DNA of 64,000 bases from Paragyromitra xinjiangensis (Eukaryota > Ascomycota > Pezizomycetes > Pezizales > Discinaceae), in NCBI GenBank assembly GCA_038503065.1, contig JBCAMK010000007.1:1922001-1986000 (forward strand), given 5' to 3'. This document shows positions 54,419 through 64,000 of the stretch, piece by piece. The translations under genes and the position numbers were made by a program. The notes below the pieces were generated by a model that made no database searches, was not told the origin of the DNA, and saw nothing but the letters and a program-made list of their open reading frames with translations. Position 1 is the stretch's first letter, and each line of letters opens with the position of its first letter.

Positions 54419-55507
54419 ATGGAACCCCCAGCCCACGTATCCTACCCTCACACGGTCCATTTCGGAGCGCTCAAAAAGGAACGACTCAGCCAAGCAAAAT
54501 ACCAACGCTCCGAGAACCTCCCATCAACCTTTCCTGCCAAAGCAAAATACCGAGGCACGATAAAGCTCCATGGCACAAACGCGACCATAATCTTCCGCAA
54601 CAGCAACATCAAACACCCAACATACCAGTCTCGAAACCGAGTAATCACAAAAGACTCAGACAACCAAGGAACCGTAGCACTCCTTTCCTCGGCGGGCGTC
54701 GAAGCGCTCGTCAAGGAGATTATCAGAATAAACAGATCGAAGTCATTCAAGGAGATAATGATCGCTGGGGAGCTCGGTGGAAAAGGGATACAGAAGGGTG
54801 TTGCGATCGTGGAGATGGAGAGGTTTTTCTGCGTCTTCAACATTCGTATCGATGAGGAGTGGGTCGATATGGCACGTTATGCGACTGTGGAAATACCGAA
54901 GAAGAGGGTTTTTAATATCATGAATTATAAAACTTTCGAGGTTGAGATCGATATCACGAAAGATACTAGAGAGATTTATAAGCAGCTCATGAAATACACT
55001 GTCGAAGTAGGAGCCAAATGTCCGTTTGCTGCAAGCTTTGGGGATTCTCGTGGAAATCCAATTATTGGGGTTGGAGAGGGCATCGTGTGGACGCTTATCC
55101 CAAACGATATGCATCACCCTAGCCTAAAGTCTCAGTTGATAAACTTCAAGACTAAAGCGGAAGCATTTACAACTACTGCTAGTCAGCCGAAATTACCGGT
55201 CGATGCGGGAGCAACAGAACGGGCGACAAAGTTTGTAGATTATGCGGTCGGCGGGCGTAGGCTGGAACAGGGGGTGGAATATATGCGAGAAATGAAGGTA
55301 AAGATGGATGAGAAGAATTTCGGAGAGTTTTTGAAATGGGTTATTCAAGATACGTTTAGGGAGGAGGGTGAGGTAATGAGAGAGATGGGTGCAGATGAAA
55401 AAGTGGTTAAAAAGGTGCTTTCAAATAAGGCACGCGTTTTCTGGTTTGATAAGTGTCTTGATGAGGATTTGAGTAGTGCGATCGATGTATTGAACCTCGA
55501 GGGGTAA
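54419..55507 (+). CDS. Rnl2-type RNA ligase
   Basis: An intronless gene of 362 aa. All nucleotidyltransferase motifs of the RNA_ligase (Rnl2) family can be seen in order: motif I KLHGTNA with the adenylated Lys49, the IAGELGGKGIQKGV block with Glu118 (motif III region), motif IV EGIVWTL with Glu220, and motif V FKTKAEAF with Lys244 and Lys246. Family knowledge: such enzymes seal 3'-OH/5'-phosphate ends of RNA using ATP, through an enzyme-AMP intermediate. The domain fills residues 40-250; the C-terminal 110 residues are helical and charged, in the place where T4 Rnl2 has its C-terminal domain. No targeting signal. The standard fungal tRNA ligase Trl1 is a different, much larger protein, so this is an additional ligase. 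It has no neighbouring end-processing gene. An unusual feature is the Leu in place of Trp/Tyr after GE in the third motif. Confidence 0.88.
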   Translation: MEPPAHVSYPHTVHFGALKKERLSQAKYQRSENLPSTFPAKAKYRGTIKLHGTNATIIFRNSNIKHPTYQSRNRVITKDSDNQGTVALLSSAGVEALVKEIIRINRSKSFKEIMIAGELGGKGIQKGVAIVEMERFFCVFNIRIDEEWVDMARYATVEIPKKRVFNIMNYKTFEVEIDITKDTREIYKQLMKYTVEVGAKCPFAASFGDSRGNPIIGVGEGIVWTLIPNDMHHPSLKSQLINFKTKAEAFTTTASQPKLPVDAGATERATKFVDYAVGGRRLEQGVEYMREMKVKMDEKNFGEFLKWVIQDTFREEGEVMREMGADEKVVKKVLSNKARVFWFDKCLDEDLSSAIDVLNLEG

Positions 55508-56916
55508 AGATTTACGGCGATAGGTTTAGTCTTTTATATACACCATCTCTTTACTAGCAATTAAGAGTGATAGAAATTCCATTGCAAGAAGTCGCAACAC
55601 TAGGATTACAGATCGTAGGTAGTGATAAAACTAGTTGATATCAGCGCTTGATATAGTGAAAATTTGTCATCCCAGACTTTTGATATCACACCCAAAATAA
55701 ACCCTATCTAGACATGGTTCCGCATACTTATATGGATAAATTAACTGGATAGACGTTATAAAACTCTATGCCTAACCAATATCAACGATCACGATCACAC
55801 ATAGTCTCAACTAAACTACTAAATACACGCCTACATGAACATCGAGGCCCTCTGCACCTATATCACATATCCCAAACAAATAATTTGATATAACGCCTTG
55901 GATCCTTATGAAATAATAATAGAAATAAACTTAGGAAGTATATTTATGGTCTCGTGCCGGCATGCCCCCGCCCGTTTCCGGCTAGATCCGTGCCTTATAT
56001 ACATGCAACTTTGTCTCATTATGGGCCATCTCATTACGGAGCCTAGAGTATGAAGCACCAGGCAACAGGAAACAGTGAGACATTTTATGGTGGGTGTCGC
56101 CCTAAGCCCGGACCACCTTTTTGAGCCGTTATTCCACCTCTCACAGCCGATGGAATTGTTAACAAAAAGATATATGATTTTATATGATACTATCCAAGCT
56201 CTATATATTTTTGCAAGGTATGGCAGCAGGTGGTTGTGGCAGAATAAAAACTCACTTTTGGTGGTGAAATGCATGGAATAGAACATTCCAAGGAATGCCG
56301 AAGGTGTGACTAAATATACGCAGGGAAATTACCTCCCATATTTGGCTTCTGGGGGGAAGTTTAAGCACCCATAGAGCTATAGAGTGTATTTCTAGGAGGG
56401 TTTTGATCTAGGGAGACTTTTGATAGGAATTCTCAAATCGAAGAGTTATCTGCGGAATTTGGTGGGGCATTTAGTGAGACATGGCGTTCTATACTTGATT
56501 TTAATTGGTCTGGGTTTAAGCTTACAGTGTGGCACGGCCGGATGACGGACATTGCTGGATGATGAACAAGGATCAGGCTTGGCAAGGACTCTTGAGAGGG
56601 TACAAGACTATGGATAGGGTACTAGTTTCTTATACTTGTTCCTAAGAGCCATATGGACTATTGAGAGGGTACAGGACTTAAGAAAGGTACTAAAAATCAG
56701 TACCCTCTCAATAGTTTTGCCAAGCCTGACCCCTGTTCGTCATTCGACCGTGCCACACTATACAACCACCATAGTAATCAGTTTAAGGCAGCAGCGAGAG
56801 GCGTTTGTGTATTTATTTGACCCCTCTCTTTTGTTATAGAATAGAGTGACGTCAAATCCCATTTCTCTTGCTACAACCTCCAACCGTTCCTGAGCACTAA
56901 ATCCCTCTTATCCACT
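55508..56916. other. Intergenic region with a long-arm MITE
   Basis: AT-rich spacer. No gene is supported; two overlapping ORFs at 55906-56286 on opposite strands lack a signature. The inverted-repeat element at 56525-56760 fills the last third. Confidence 0.5.
56525..56760. mobile_element. 236-bp MITE with about 75-bp inverted ends and TA duplication
   Basis: The left end CAGTGTGGCACGGCCGGATG and the complement of the right end (TAGTGTGGCACGGTCGAATG) pair along about 75 bases up to CTTGAGAGGGTAC / ATTGAGAGGGTAC. TA flanks the element on both sides (56523-56524, 56761-56762). CAGTG ends with TA duplication fit the Tc1/mariner group. Most mismatches between the arms are C-T or G-A changes. 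No transposase. Confidence 0.82.
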
Positions 56917-57967
56917 ATGGAAGCCTTCTTTTCGCGTTTCCCCGAATTCGATTACGACCCTAAGAACCAAGAAGAACTCGAGTTGAACCGTCTACGGGTC
57001 GTTCAGGGATGGGTACCATCCAGCTCAACGTACAAGAAAATATACAAAGAGTTCCTCGAGTCCCTCGTCGAGGAAACCGGCGCTGCTGTGGACAAGTTTT
57101 TTATCATCGGATATCCGGACTTTGATTACAGCAGGAGGGCCTCGCCAACTTTGGAGTTCCGGCGACTCCAGCGGCTCCAAGGATGGAACCAATCTAGTGA
57201 CGAGTACAAGCGTACAAAAATTCTCTTCAAGAGTGCGTACGATGAACAGTTCAACAGATGTATAGACGGGTTTTTCAATGATTATCCGGAGTTCGATTAC
57301 AACCCTCGAAACGAAGCGAAAGCTGAATTTGAACGCCTAAGGATATTGAAGAGATGGTTAAAGCAACCAGGAGATAAATTTCTCCCGTATAGGAAGGTTC
57401 AGGAGAGGAGAGATGAATATCAGAAGGCCCGCCAAAAGTTCTTCTCCGCCTTTATCGATGATTTCAGCGAATTCTTCGGTAGTGGTGACAGTATGCGAGA
57501 TTGGGTACACCTTTGCGATGTTTTACATGTTAATCCGACCCCGCAAACAATCGAAGATTGCAAAGTGGTAAGCATCACTTTAAATACTTCCTAATACTGA
57601 GAACTTCAAGGAAGCAGCGAGGCAGCGACCGTTCTTGATAGTAGTTGCTAATCACTCAAAGGAACTTAAACCCTTCTGCGTTAACATATTCGACTTGTTG
57701 AACCACGTACAAACTAAAGTTCCCATAATTTATCACGCCGACTTGAAGGGTCTTGCGAGTTATTCAGTGAAGACAAACCAGCTCTTCCCGCTGAATCATG
57801 CCAAGAGCACATGTATGCGGTTTTTATTACGCAAGATAACTATCACGGATCCGGACGGCAGACTTGACCACCGCTACGATGATTGGTCCAAGCAGTTCGA
57901 GCGCTGCAAGTCTAGATCGACTAACGGTAGGGTAGCTTTACCTTTTACTTCGCCCCACCTAACCTAG
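56917..57967 (+). CDS. Protein with three FFxxYPxFDYxP repeats
   Basis: Two exons (56917-57567, 57611-57967) give 335 aa. Three copies of one unit stand out: FFSRFPEFDYDPKNQ with RLRVVQGW (about residues 4-32), FFIIGYPDFDYSRR with RLQRLQGW (about 61-90) and FFNDYPEFDYNPRN with RLRILKRW (about 123-152). After the intron the C-terminal half holds VNIFDLLNHV, SYSVKTNQLFPLNHAKST and MRFLLRKI, which match the usual second half of a widespread fungal family of unknown function. No signal peptide or membrane segment; rich in Phe, Tyr and charged residues. The intron is bounded by GTAAGC and TTCAAG with a CTAATACTGA branch site; a donor 3 nt earlier would drop one Val. The role is unknown; these proteins often occur in many copies per genome. 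Confidence 0.8.
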
Positions 57968-59626
57968 CTCCTCCTTAAATTATTACGTCAAACCGTTACC
58001 TTCACTTTACTTCTACCTTTGATTCATCCTATGATTCTCCACCACCCCCGAGTCAATATAGAACAACTGTATCCAAAAATTCTTCACGACAAGAGCAAGA
58101 AATCAAAGGGTAAAGGTTTTGTTTTTATTTTGGTACTAAGTCTGATGTTATGGTTCGAGTTAGTGGGATGAGATATCACGTTTCCAAGTATTTATCACAA
58201 AGTTAGTTCGATGTGTTATATTTTGAATTTTCCTTCGAAATACCATTGATTGAAGCAAGAAACTACCATGTATGACGTTTGAGAGACATAGCTCATGATG
58301 TTCAAGTTCTCTATTCATTCCCTTTGTTTATTTTCACTGAGATAGGATCAGCCAAGTCAGATATCTAAGCGTTTTTCTTTTATCCGAGTAACCGTTCGCC
58401 GTTAATGGTTTCCCGCTGGGCCCACTAAGTAGGAGTAGTTCGGGCCGGAGACTGATCGGTTGGGTAGGAGGAGTGATGATAAAACGCAGCGCCAAAGGGT
58501 TTCTCAGATTGCCTACGTATACACGCTTTTATCATAGATTACGTGATGTCTGTTACTACAACTCACGCCGGCTAGTCATTATCTCGCTAGAAGGTGTCGA
58601 GAACAAGCTCTGTAACGTAAGTGAGGCCCGGTTAGGGCCACACCTACTTTCAATTAACAGGATAAGTTTTTTTGCCTCTAGGGATCAAGCACGATAAAAT
58701 ATGCTGCTTTCCCTCTGGATCCGTCTATGCTTAAAAATTTGTAGATGTGTCTCCTTAGGTATTTACACCTCAATACCTTAGTCGGTAAATCTTCTAAAAC
58801 AATGACTCTGATTTATGTGAGCAGCTTTAAAATGGATATAAAAATCTTTGGGTACAACTCAGAGGAAGTAACATTACCCCAACTCGAATTAAGCATCATG
58901 ATTCGGAACCAATGCCACGGCGACCTAAGATATACAAAACACTTCACTGCTCAATACAAAACATACCAATTATGAAAACAATTTTTAGGGAATGATATCT
59001 CTATAATCTAGATCAGCGATGCTCTCCTACTACAGTTAACATTACCGAGAGATGGAAGTTGGTAGGAAGTTGGTAGCAACTGCTACATACAGTACACTCG
59101 CCCTATAAGAATACTTTTTATAAGAATATTCTTAGTGGAGCACTCCCTCATACTGCCTCCCTAGTCCGTATTTGGTAAGGCCTCCCCTATAAACCTTCTT
59201 TATTGAGTTAGACCACTCTTCTTATAAGAATATTCTTCTGCACTCTCGGCCCCGACAGTATTCTTGTACTGTATATCACATTTGGGATCACGAATAATCA
59301 CTCGCTCTTGGCTGCAGATGCTAGTCCGTCACGTGGGTTCAGACCCTGCCAAGTCCCATCTCGTCAAGCAAAAGGGGGTTGATCACTTTGACGCAATGAG
59401 GAAAAAAATCAAGACCGCCGATACCACTTTTCGGAGATAGCAATTTCCCCCCTCCCCCTGTGCCGTGGGAAAAAGGAGACGACGTGTGAATACATAATTG
59501 TTACAGCTCTATGTAGCTCCCAGAAGCCAAGGGCTCACAGCTCTCGTGAAGCTCCCGCTTTGTTATCTCTTTATCTCCTAGCTATAGCTTTCTCTTCAGC
59601 GACCCTCAACACCCTCAGCGAGCACA
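57968..59626. other. Intergenic region with a TA-flanked MITE
   Basis: No gene is supported; ORFs at 58473-58697 and 58745-58975 have no signature. The MITE at 59090-59271 lies before the BTB gene, whose CT-rich leader occupies about 59500-59626. Confidence 0.5.
59090..59271. mobile_element. 182-bp MITE-like element with CAGTACA ends and TA duplication
   Basis: CAGTACA at the left and TGTACTG at the right are inverted, with TA on both outer sides (59088-59089, 59272-59273). TATAAGAATATTCTT-type palindromic blocks lie just inside both ends, and GGAGCACTC/GAGTGC-like sequence follows. The ends resemble those of the element at 61547. Pogo/Tc1-like origin is inferred. Confidence 0.65.
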
Positions 59627-60788
59627 ATGACTACGATTATAGACACCCAGGGGGACGTTCTCCTCCAGCTCTCCTCAAGCTCCCGTCTCCTTGTGTCCTC
59701 TAAAATCCTCTCTACCGCCTCCCCCGTCTTTGCTGCCATGTTCTCCCCTCACTTCCTTGAAGGCCGTTCTCTGTCCACTTTGACACCCACTGAGGTTCCA
59801 CTCCCGGATGACCCTCCTGCCGCAGTTGAGACTATCTGCAACATCCTTCATTTCCGCCATGACTGGGTTCAATCCCAGCTCTCCTTCGACGCACTCTTCG
59901 ACATTGCCCTCGTTGCAGATAAGTACGATCTCGCACCAGCTCTAGGCCCATGGCGTGAGGTGTGGCTACATAGGGTGCCCGTGTGTACCGTCGCCCTAGA
60001 CGGACGGCCAGAGCGGGATGGAAGAGAAGGGCAGGAGGTATTCATAAGGTATGTATTCGCAGACCGGGACGGGTTCCAATTAGTTACGAGGAAGGCGATA
60101 GTGTGGGGAGACGGAATGGAAGGGTGGGGATGTGAAGCGCTACCGGATAAGATCACGGGTTCGTCACTTCCTTATCTCACTAGCTTATTATCTCGTACTG
60201 ATATCTACAACAGAGAGTATTTCTACGACCCGCACTAACGCTCTCAACGCTCTTATCGATATCGCAGACCATTATCGTCTCCTCTACCAGGCCCCTGGGG
60301 TTAAATGTAAAGTGCGTTCGGCGGCGTCTTCCTACTTGCGTGGTAACTCGTCTACTCAATCGCTCACGTGCGATGCTGCTATCCTTGGCTCGTTGGTTCG
60401 CCATTATAGCGAGATTGGAATCTTCCCGACGCCGCCACGACCGTATCGTGGGTTGAGCGTGGGGGGCTTGGCGAAGGGATTGAAGGATTTGAGGTGTTAT
60501 GTCGATTTTGATGCGGGACATGGGGTGTGTCTGGTTGTTGGACAGGTAGTCAAGAAGACGGATGAGGTGTTGGGGGCTGTGAGAGGGTTGGAGGTGGCGG
60601 ATTTTAAGAGAGGTGGGAGTGAGAATAGTGGGGCTGGGAATAGTGGAGCTGGGAGTGGAAAGGCGAGGGGAAGCGGGTTTGTGTGGGTACAAAGGGGAAC
60701 GGTAGCCCCAGTGAATAGCTATGATGAGGGGAGGGGGACATTGGCCCAAGGGCAGGGGATGGGCAGCTTGTTTGGTGGAAATGGATGA
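59627..60788 (+). CDS. BTB/POZ domain protein
   Basis: Two exons (59627-60158, 60214-60788) give 368 aa. The N-terminal BTB fold runs over about residues 1-110: DTQGDVLLQLSSSSRLLVSS, STASPVFAAMFSPHFLEG, then EVPLPDDPPAAVETICNILH and IALVADKYDL, the usual fungal BTB pattern. The intron (donor GTTCGT, acceptor ACAACAG) is called because it joins DKIT to ESISTTRTNALNALIDIADH, restoring the KIxESIxxTRT segment seen in related proteins. The C-terminal half contains YRGLSVGGLAKGLKDL and a short Cys-poor helix, then Gly/Ser-rich low-complexity sequence with SGAGNSGAGSG. Family knowledge: BTB domains dimerise or bind Cul3. No second domain tells which applies here, so the target is unknown. Confidence 0.83.
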
Positions 60789-63700
60789 TGGGGTATCTAA
60801 TATGGGATTTGAGCACTCAAGACGCTTATCATCCTGGTTTTGGGGTCTCTTAATTTGCAACGATGGCGGGGTATATTTGGGCAGTAAGTATAAGGGATAT
60901 CCTGACTTTTTCCCTAGTTTACGTGAGGATAGGTCAGTTTTTCAAACACATGAAAGACAGTCTTTTTGGATGAATTGAAACAATTTAACGACATCTACGT
61001 GCCTCCTATTTCCTTTCATGTAAGCTGTGTGAATACTCACAATCAGGCAACCTTATAAACCACACCCCCACACCCCACCCTCGCTGGCTAAATCAAGCTT
61101 AGATTTGCTGTGTGAAGTACGTCGTCATAATCGAACATAGAATATGCCACGTGGCTTTAGCGCCCTAGCCAAGACACTTTACCTTAATTTCAGATCAGCT
61201 CGCACGGCGATACTGAAGGCTACTTTTATCGCCGATGAATATAGCGTGATCTAGGTGATTCATGAACTGTCACTCGGTGGCGTCACAGGCTGATATTAGA
61301 AGCAGGCTTAGTGCAGCCCCCAATATGAGCTTTCTCGGGCTGTAAGGGGAAGTTGGCTATGAGCGCGAGATGCCTCGAGGTTTCGGATCTTTGGGGTTGC
61401 GCTGCCGATCCCAGCCCTGAATATTCAAGTCTATCATGAAATCCCCTCTATAATTCAAGTACGCCTTCTACACGGTATTTTTGTCTTTCTGCTCGCAATA
61501 CAAACTACTTTGACAACTTCAATTTCAATGCTAGCACAAAACTTTACAGTAGACTCTCGATATAAGCATCCTCGATATAAGCATATTCTCTCTATAAGCA
61601 TATGGTTGAGAGGTCCCGTTTCCACTTGCACACATAAAGTCTACCTCTATCTAAGCATAGCCTCGATATAAGCATAGATTTTCTGGTCCCGAGCGTATGC
61701 TTATATCGAGAGTCTACTGTACTAGTAACTACTCTGGGTTCCAGGCCGTTTCAACTATCAGGCTATCTGCTTCTGTATTTGTAGGTAGTAAACTTATTGA
61801 AGATGACCGCATACTTCTAGGGAAGGCAGGCTGATGAATGAGGAATGACCGACACCCAAGTAATCCCTGAACAGTTATTGAGACGGTATCTAGAGAATCT
61901 GAACGTCACAAATACGTTAAACAGCCAAATTCCTCTTGAAATACATTTCATCCGTACCAATAGTTAATATCTCCAGCGCTAAACGAACAGAGAAGCAAAG
62001 GGAGGATGAAACACAACGGTTATCTTTATTCCCTTGAGACTCCTAGAAGAGAAGAGAGACGGAGAGCCTCAATGGTTAAACCATCTAGTTATGGTCATGA
62101 TGACTAAGACTCTATGTGAACACCGTTTTCCCGACCTGCATGTATCTTCTTATTTCCTTGGACTAGCTAGCTATTCTCGATCTTACCAGATCCCGATATC
62201 ATTGGTAGCCCTCCCTTGTACTTAAAAATACCTTTATGCCTCGAGTTAAAACCCTCATTGCCTTGAGTATTTAGAGGCAGGTCCCGTACGAGCATGACGC
62301 TTCGAGCTGTCTAGTGGACTACACTAGGCAGGCCAACACTTTGCTTAAGCTAGAAGTAACCTGTCTGCGTCCAGCCTTGAAAAGCGGTTGATCACCCACA
62401 ATATCAATGGATAATACTCATGCCTGGTGCCCATGCTGAATGATACTGGTAGACAGCGAAATCACTTTCGAAACTCAGCCACTTCCCCGAATACTGTTTC
62501 TCAAGATCATTCTAGAGTGAATAATTCCCAGCGTCAATCCGTCTGCGAACGATTTTTACACAAACCAATCTCCCCAACAAAATGCACACGATGTCCTGGC
62601 TTCTGTGATCCGAAAGGGACAATCAGCCTAGTAAATATCGGTTATACAGTCGCTCTAGATGAATATAGAGGAGTTGGTTGAAATAGTGAAAAAGTCGTTA
62701 CGGCAATTGGGTGTCTAAATGATGCATGCCAATGCCGATGTTGAGTTTTATAACACTTTGGCCTCAGTGTACCCTCCTTTTTTGGAGGTGAAACTTTATA
62801 GTGCTCGTTAATAGATAGCGATGGGAGGTGCGGATATGCACAATGGTTCGTGTTTGCGTACTTCGATCGGGATCTACACTAATTAAGTCAGCCATACACA
62901 CGCGTGATTGAGTAAATTTGGAGACTATACATACCTCTAATTCTTTACTCGGTCGTACGCTAGGAGCTAAACGCCATTTCTTCGTGGAGGGTAAAATACG
63001 GCTTCCCATACCTAAGCTGGTCTGAGCATATGCAATAGGAGACAGGCAAGGGCTTATTTGCATCCTCGATCGAAGTAGACTCCATATATTCTTGTCCTAT
63101 GAATCTGCTGTTCGAGAGTTATAATGACTAGATTCAAATAGGTCGTCCGCAATGACGCTCCCTCAACTAGAAATGACATTCAATCAACCAGTCTCCGCTA
63201 CTGGCTGACTGGTCTCCAAAACTTAGCCAAAACCTCCCATTTTGGAAAATGAACATCGATGCGAGAGCAGCAACCGCATCTCCGATGAGGGATAATACAG
63301 CAACAAACTTTTCCTACGCCGAATCCCCCGCCTAAAAATGTAGCGAGTGTCGTGGCGTAATAGGTGCTGTAGACAATGCCACATAGACGCGTCTATACTT
63401 TGTTGCATGAGCCTCCGATGCAAGTCTTGATGAAATAATTTCCCTCTAGCGTGCCTTCGTTCATTAGACTCGGGGGTTGAATGTGGTTGACACAATGTTT
63501 GCTGCGACTACCCTACTAGATCTCGTTGTGAATATTTAGCATAGGCCCAAATCCTCTTTAGAATACGCCCGTCTGCTTGGAGAATCAAGATAGTGTTTGT
63601 CGTACCTCTTCTTCTGAATCTTGTGTAAATTTTTGATGCAGGTCTCAGCGAGCGAATCTCCTCCAGGGTGTGGGTTCAGGAGGGTTGACGATTACAGCTG

Positions 63701-64000
63701 AGGCAGTGTTGTTTTTGATGGCAAGCTTGATATTCGATCCCATGACGAGAACTGGTTAGGTTTTCATGAGCCAGAAATCCATAACGAAAATATGTAACTC
63801 CTTGTCCTATTTAGTTACTGTTTGAATGGATAGTCTGGTGCGTCAGAACTTAGGAGCGTAGATGAAGTTATGGATTGTAGAGGATGTAGGGGGATTGATT
63901 GAAGGTATTGATTGGCGTTTGAATAAGGCTTTTTTGTCGAAGTTTTGTGTTGTAGGAAAGGAACAGTGGGGGTGTTGGAGATGGGATGGGTCTTGTGACT
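60789..64000. other. 3-kb terminal region without a supported gene
   Basis: Short ORFs (up to 99 codons) lack signatures. It holds the MITE at 61547-61719. The final 300 bases are G/T-rich on the plus strand and could be the end or start of a gene beyond the window. Confidence 0.5.
61547..61719. mobile_element. 173-bp pogo-like MITE with perfect 25-bp ends
   Basis: The left end CAGTAGACTCTCGATATA... and the right end are perfect inverted copies for at least 23 bases, flanked by TA (61545-61546, 61720-61721). CTCGATATAAGCAT recurs inside, near 61570 and again near 61661. CAGT ends with TA duplication are typical of pogo/Tigger-type elements. No coding capacity, and intact ends suggest a recent insertion. 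Confidence 0.88.

Noticed and set aside
55948..55975. GGTCTCGTGCC similar to the end of the 83-bp element
   Set aside because: The similarity stops after about 11 bases, and no second end or target duplication follows.

Overview
The window looks like part of a filamentous ascomycete (Pezizomycotina) genome. The genes carry short GT-AG introns, mostly 47-75 nt, and often a CTRAY-like branch site. The protein families are typically fungal: an SLC49-type MFS carrier, a PhoD-like membrane phosphatase, an eight-helix fungal membrane protein, a BTB protein, and ankyrin and kinase-ankyrin proteins. Genes are separated by long AT-rich spacers, and no rRNA, tRNA, CRISPR array or complete autonomous transposon was found. 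I cannot fix the order or genus from the sequence alone.

Layout. 1.7-2.7 kb: secreted GH23-type lysozyme-like enzyme (+). 7.8-9.4 kb: F-box/ankyrin protein (+). 11.5-13.5 kb: PhoD-like phosphatase (+), convergent with an SLC49-like transporter at 14.4-16.1 kb (-). 18.9-22.5 kb: kinase-ankyrin protein 1 (-). 23.8-25.5 kb: class V aminotransferase-fold PLP enzyme (-). 26.9-27.6 kb: aspartate/glutamate racemase (+). 29.3-30.9 kb: unknown protein with a DGNNR motif (+). 31.9-34.6 kb: 11-exon gene with a duplicated N/G-rich motif and a PD-(D/E)xK-like C-terminus (+). 36.4-37.5 kb: multi-pass membrane protein (-). 38.8-40.9 kb: kinase 2 (-). 44.0-46.5 kb: kinase-ankyrin protein 3 with a broken tail (-). 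49.1-52.4 kb: large disordered protein (+). 54.4-55.5 kb: Rnl2-type RNA ligase (+). 56.9-58.0 kb: protein with FFxxYPxFDYxP repeats (+). 59.6-60.8 kb: BTB protein (+).

What ties it together. The three kinases are paralogs. They share an N-terminal kinase domain, the same two intron positions (intron 1 is 54 nt in all three), and C-termini that differ: 21 ankyrin repeats, no recognisable ankyrins, or 7 nearly identical ankyrins. This resembles fungal repeat-receptor genes that diversify by shuffling highly similar repeats. The 3' part of kinase 3 is damaged by a nonsense codon, an 83-bp inverted-repeat element with a perfect 10-bp target duplication, and a bare 10-bp tandem duplication that looks like an excision footprint. 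A second copy of the 83-bp element, also with a 10-bp duplication, lies at 35.3 kb. Four other MITE-like inverted-repeat elements lie at 47-62 kb, and the palindrome TACATGTA is strongly enriched between genes.

All exon models were built by reading splice sites and frames by eye. They have not been tested against transcripts or database searches.
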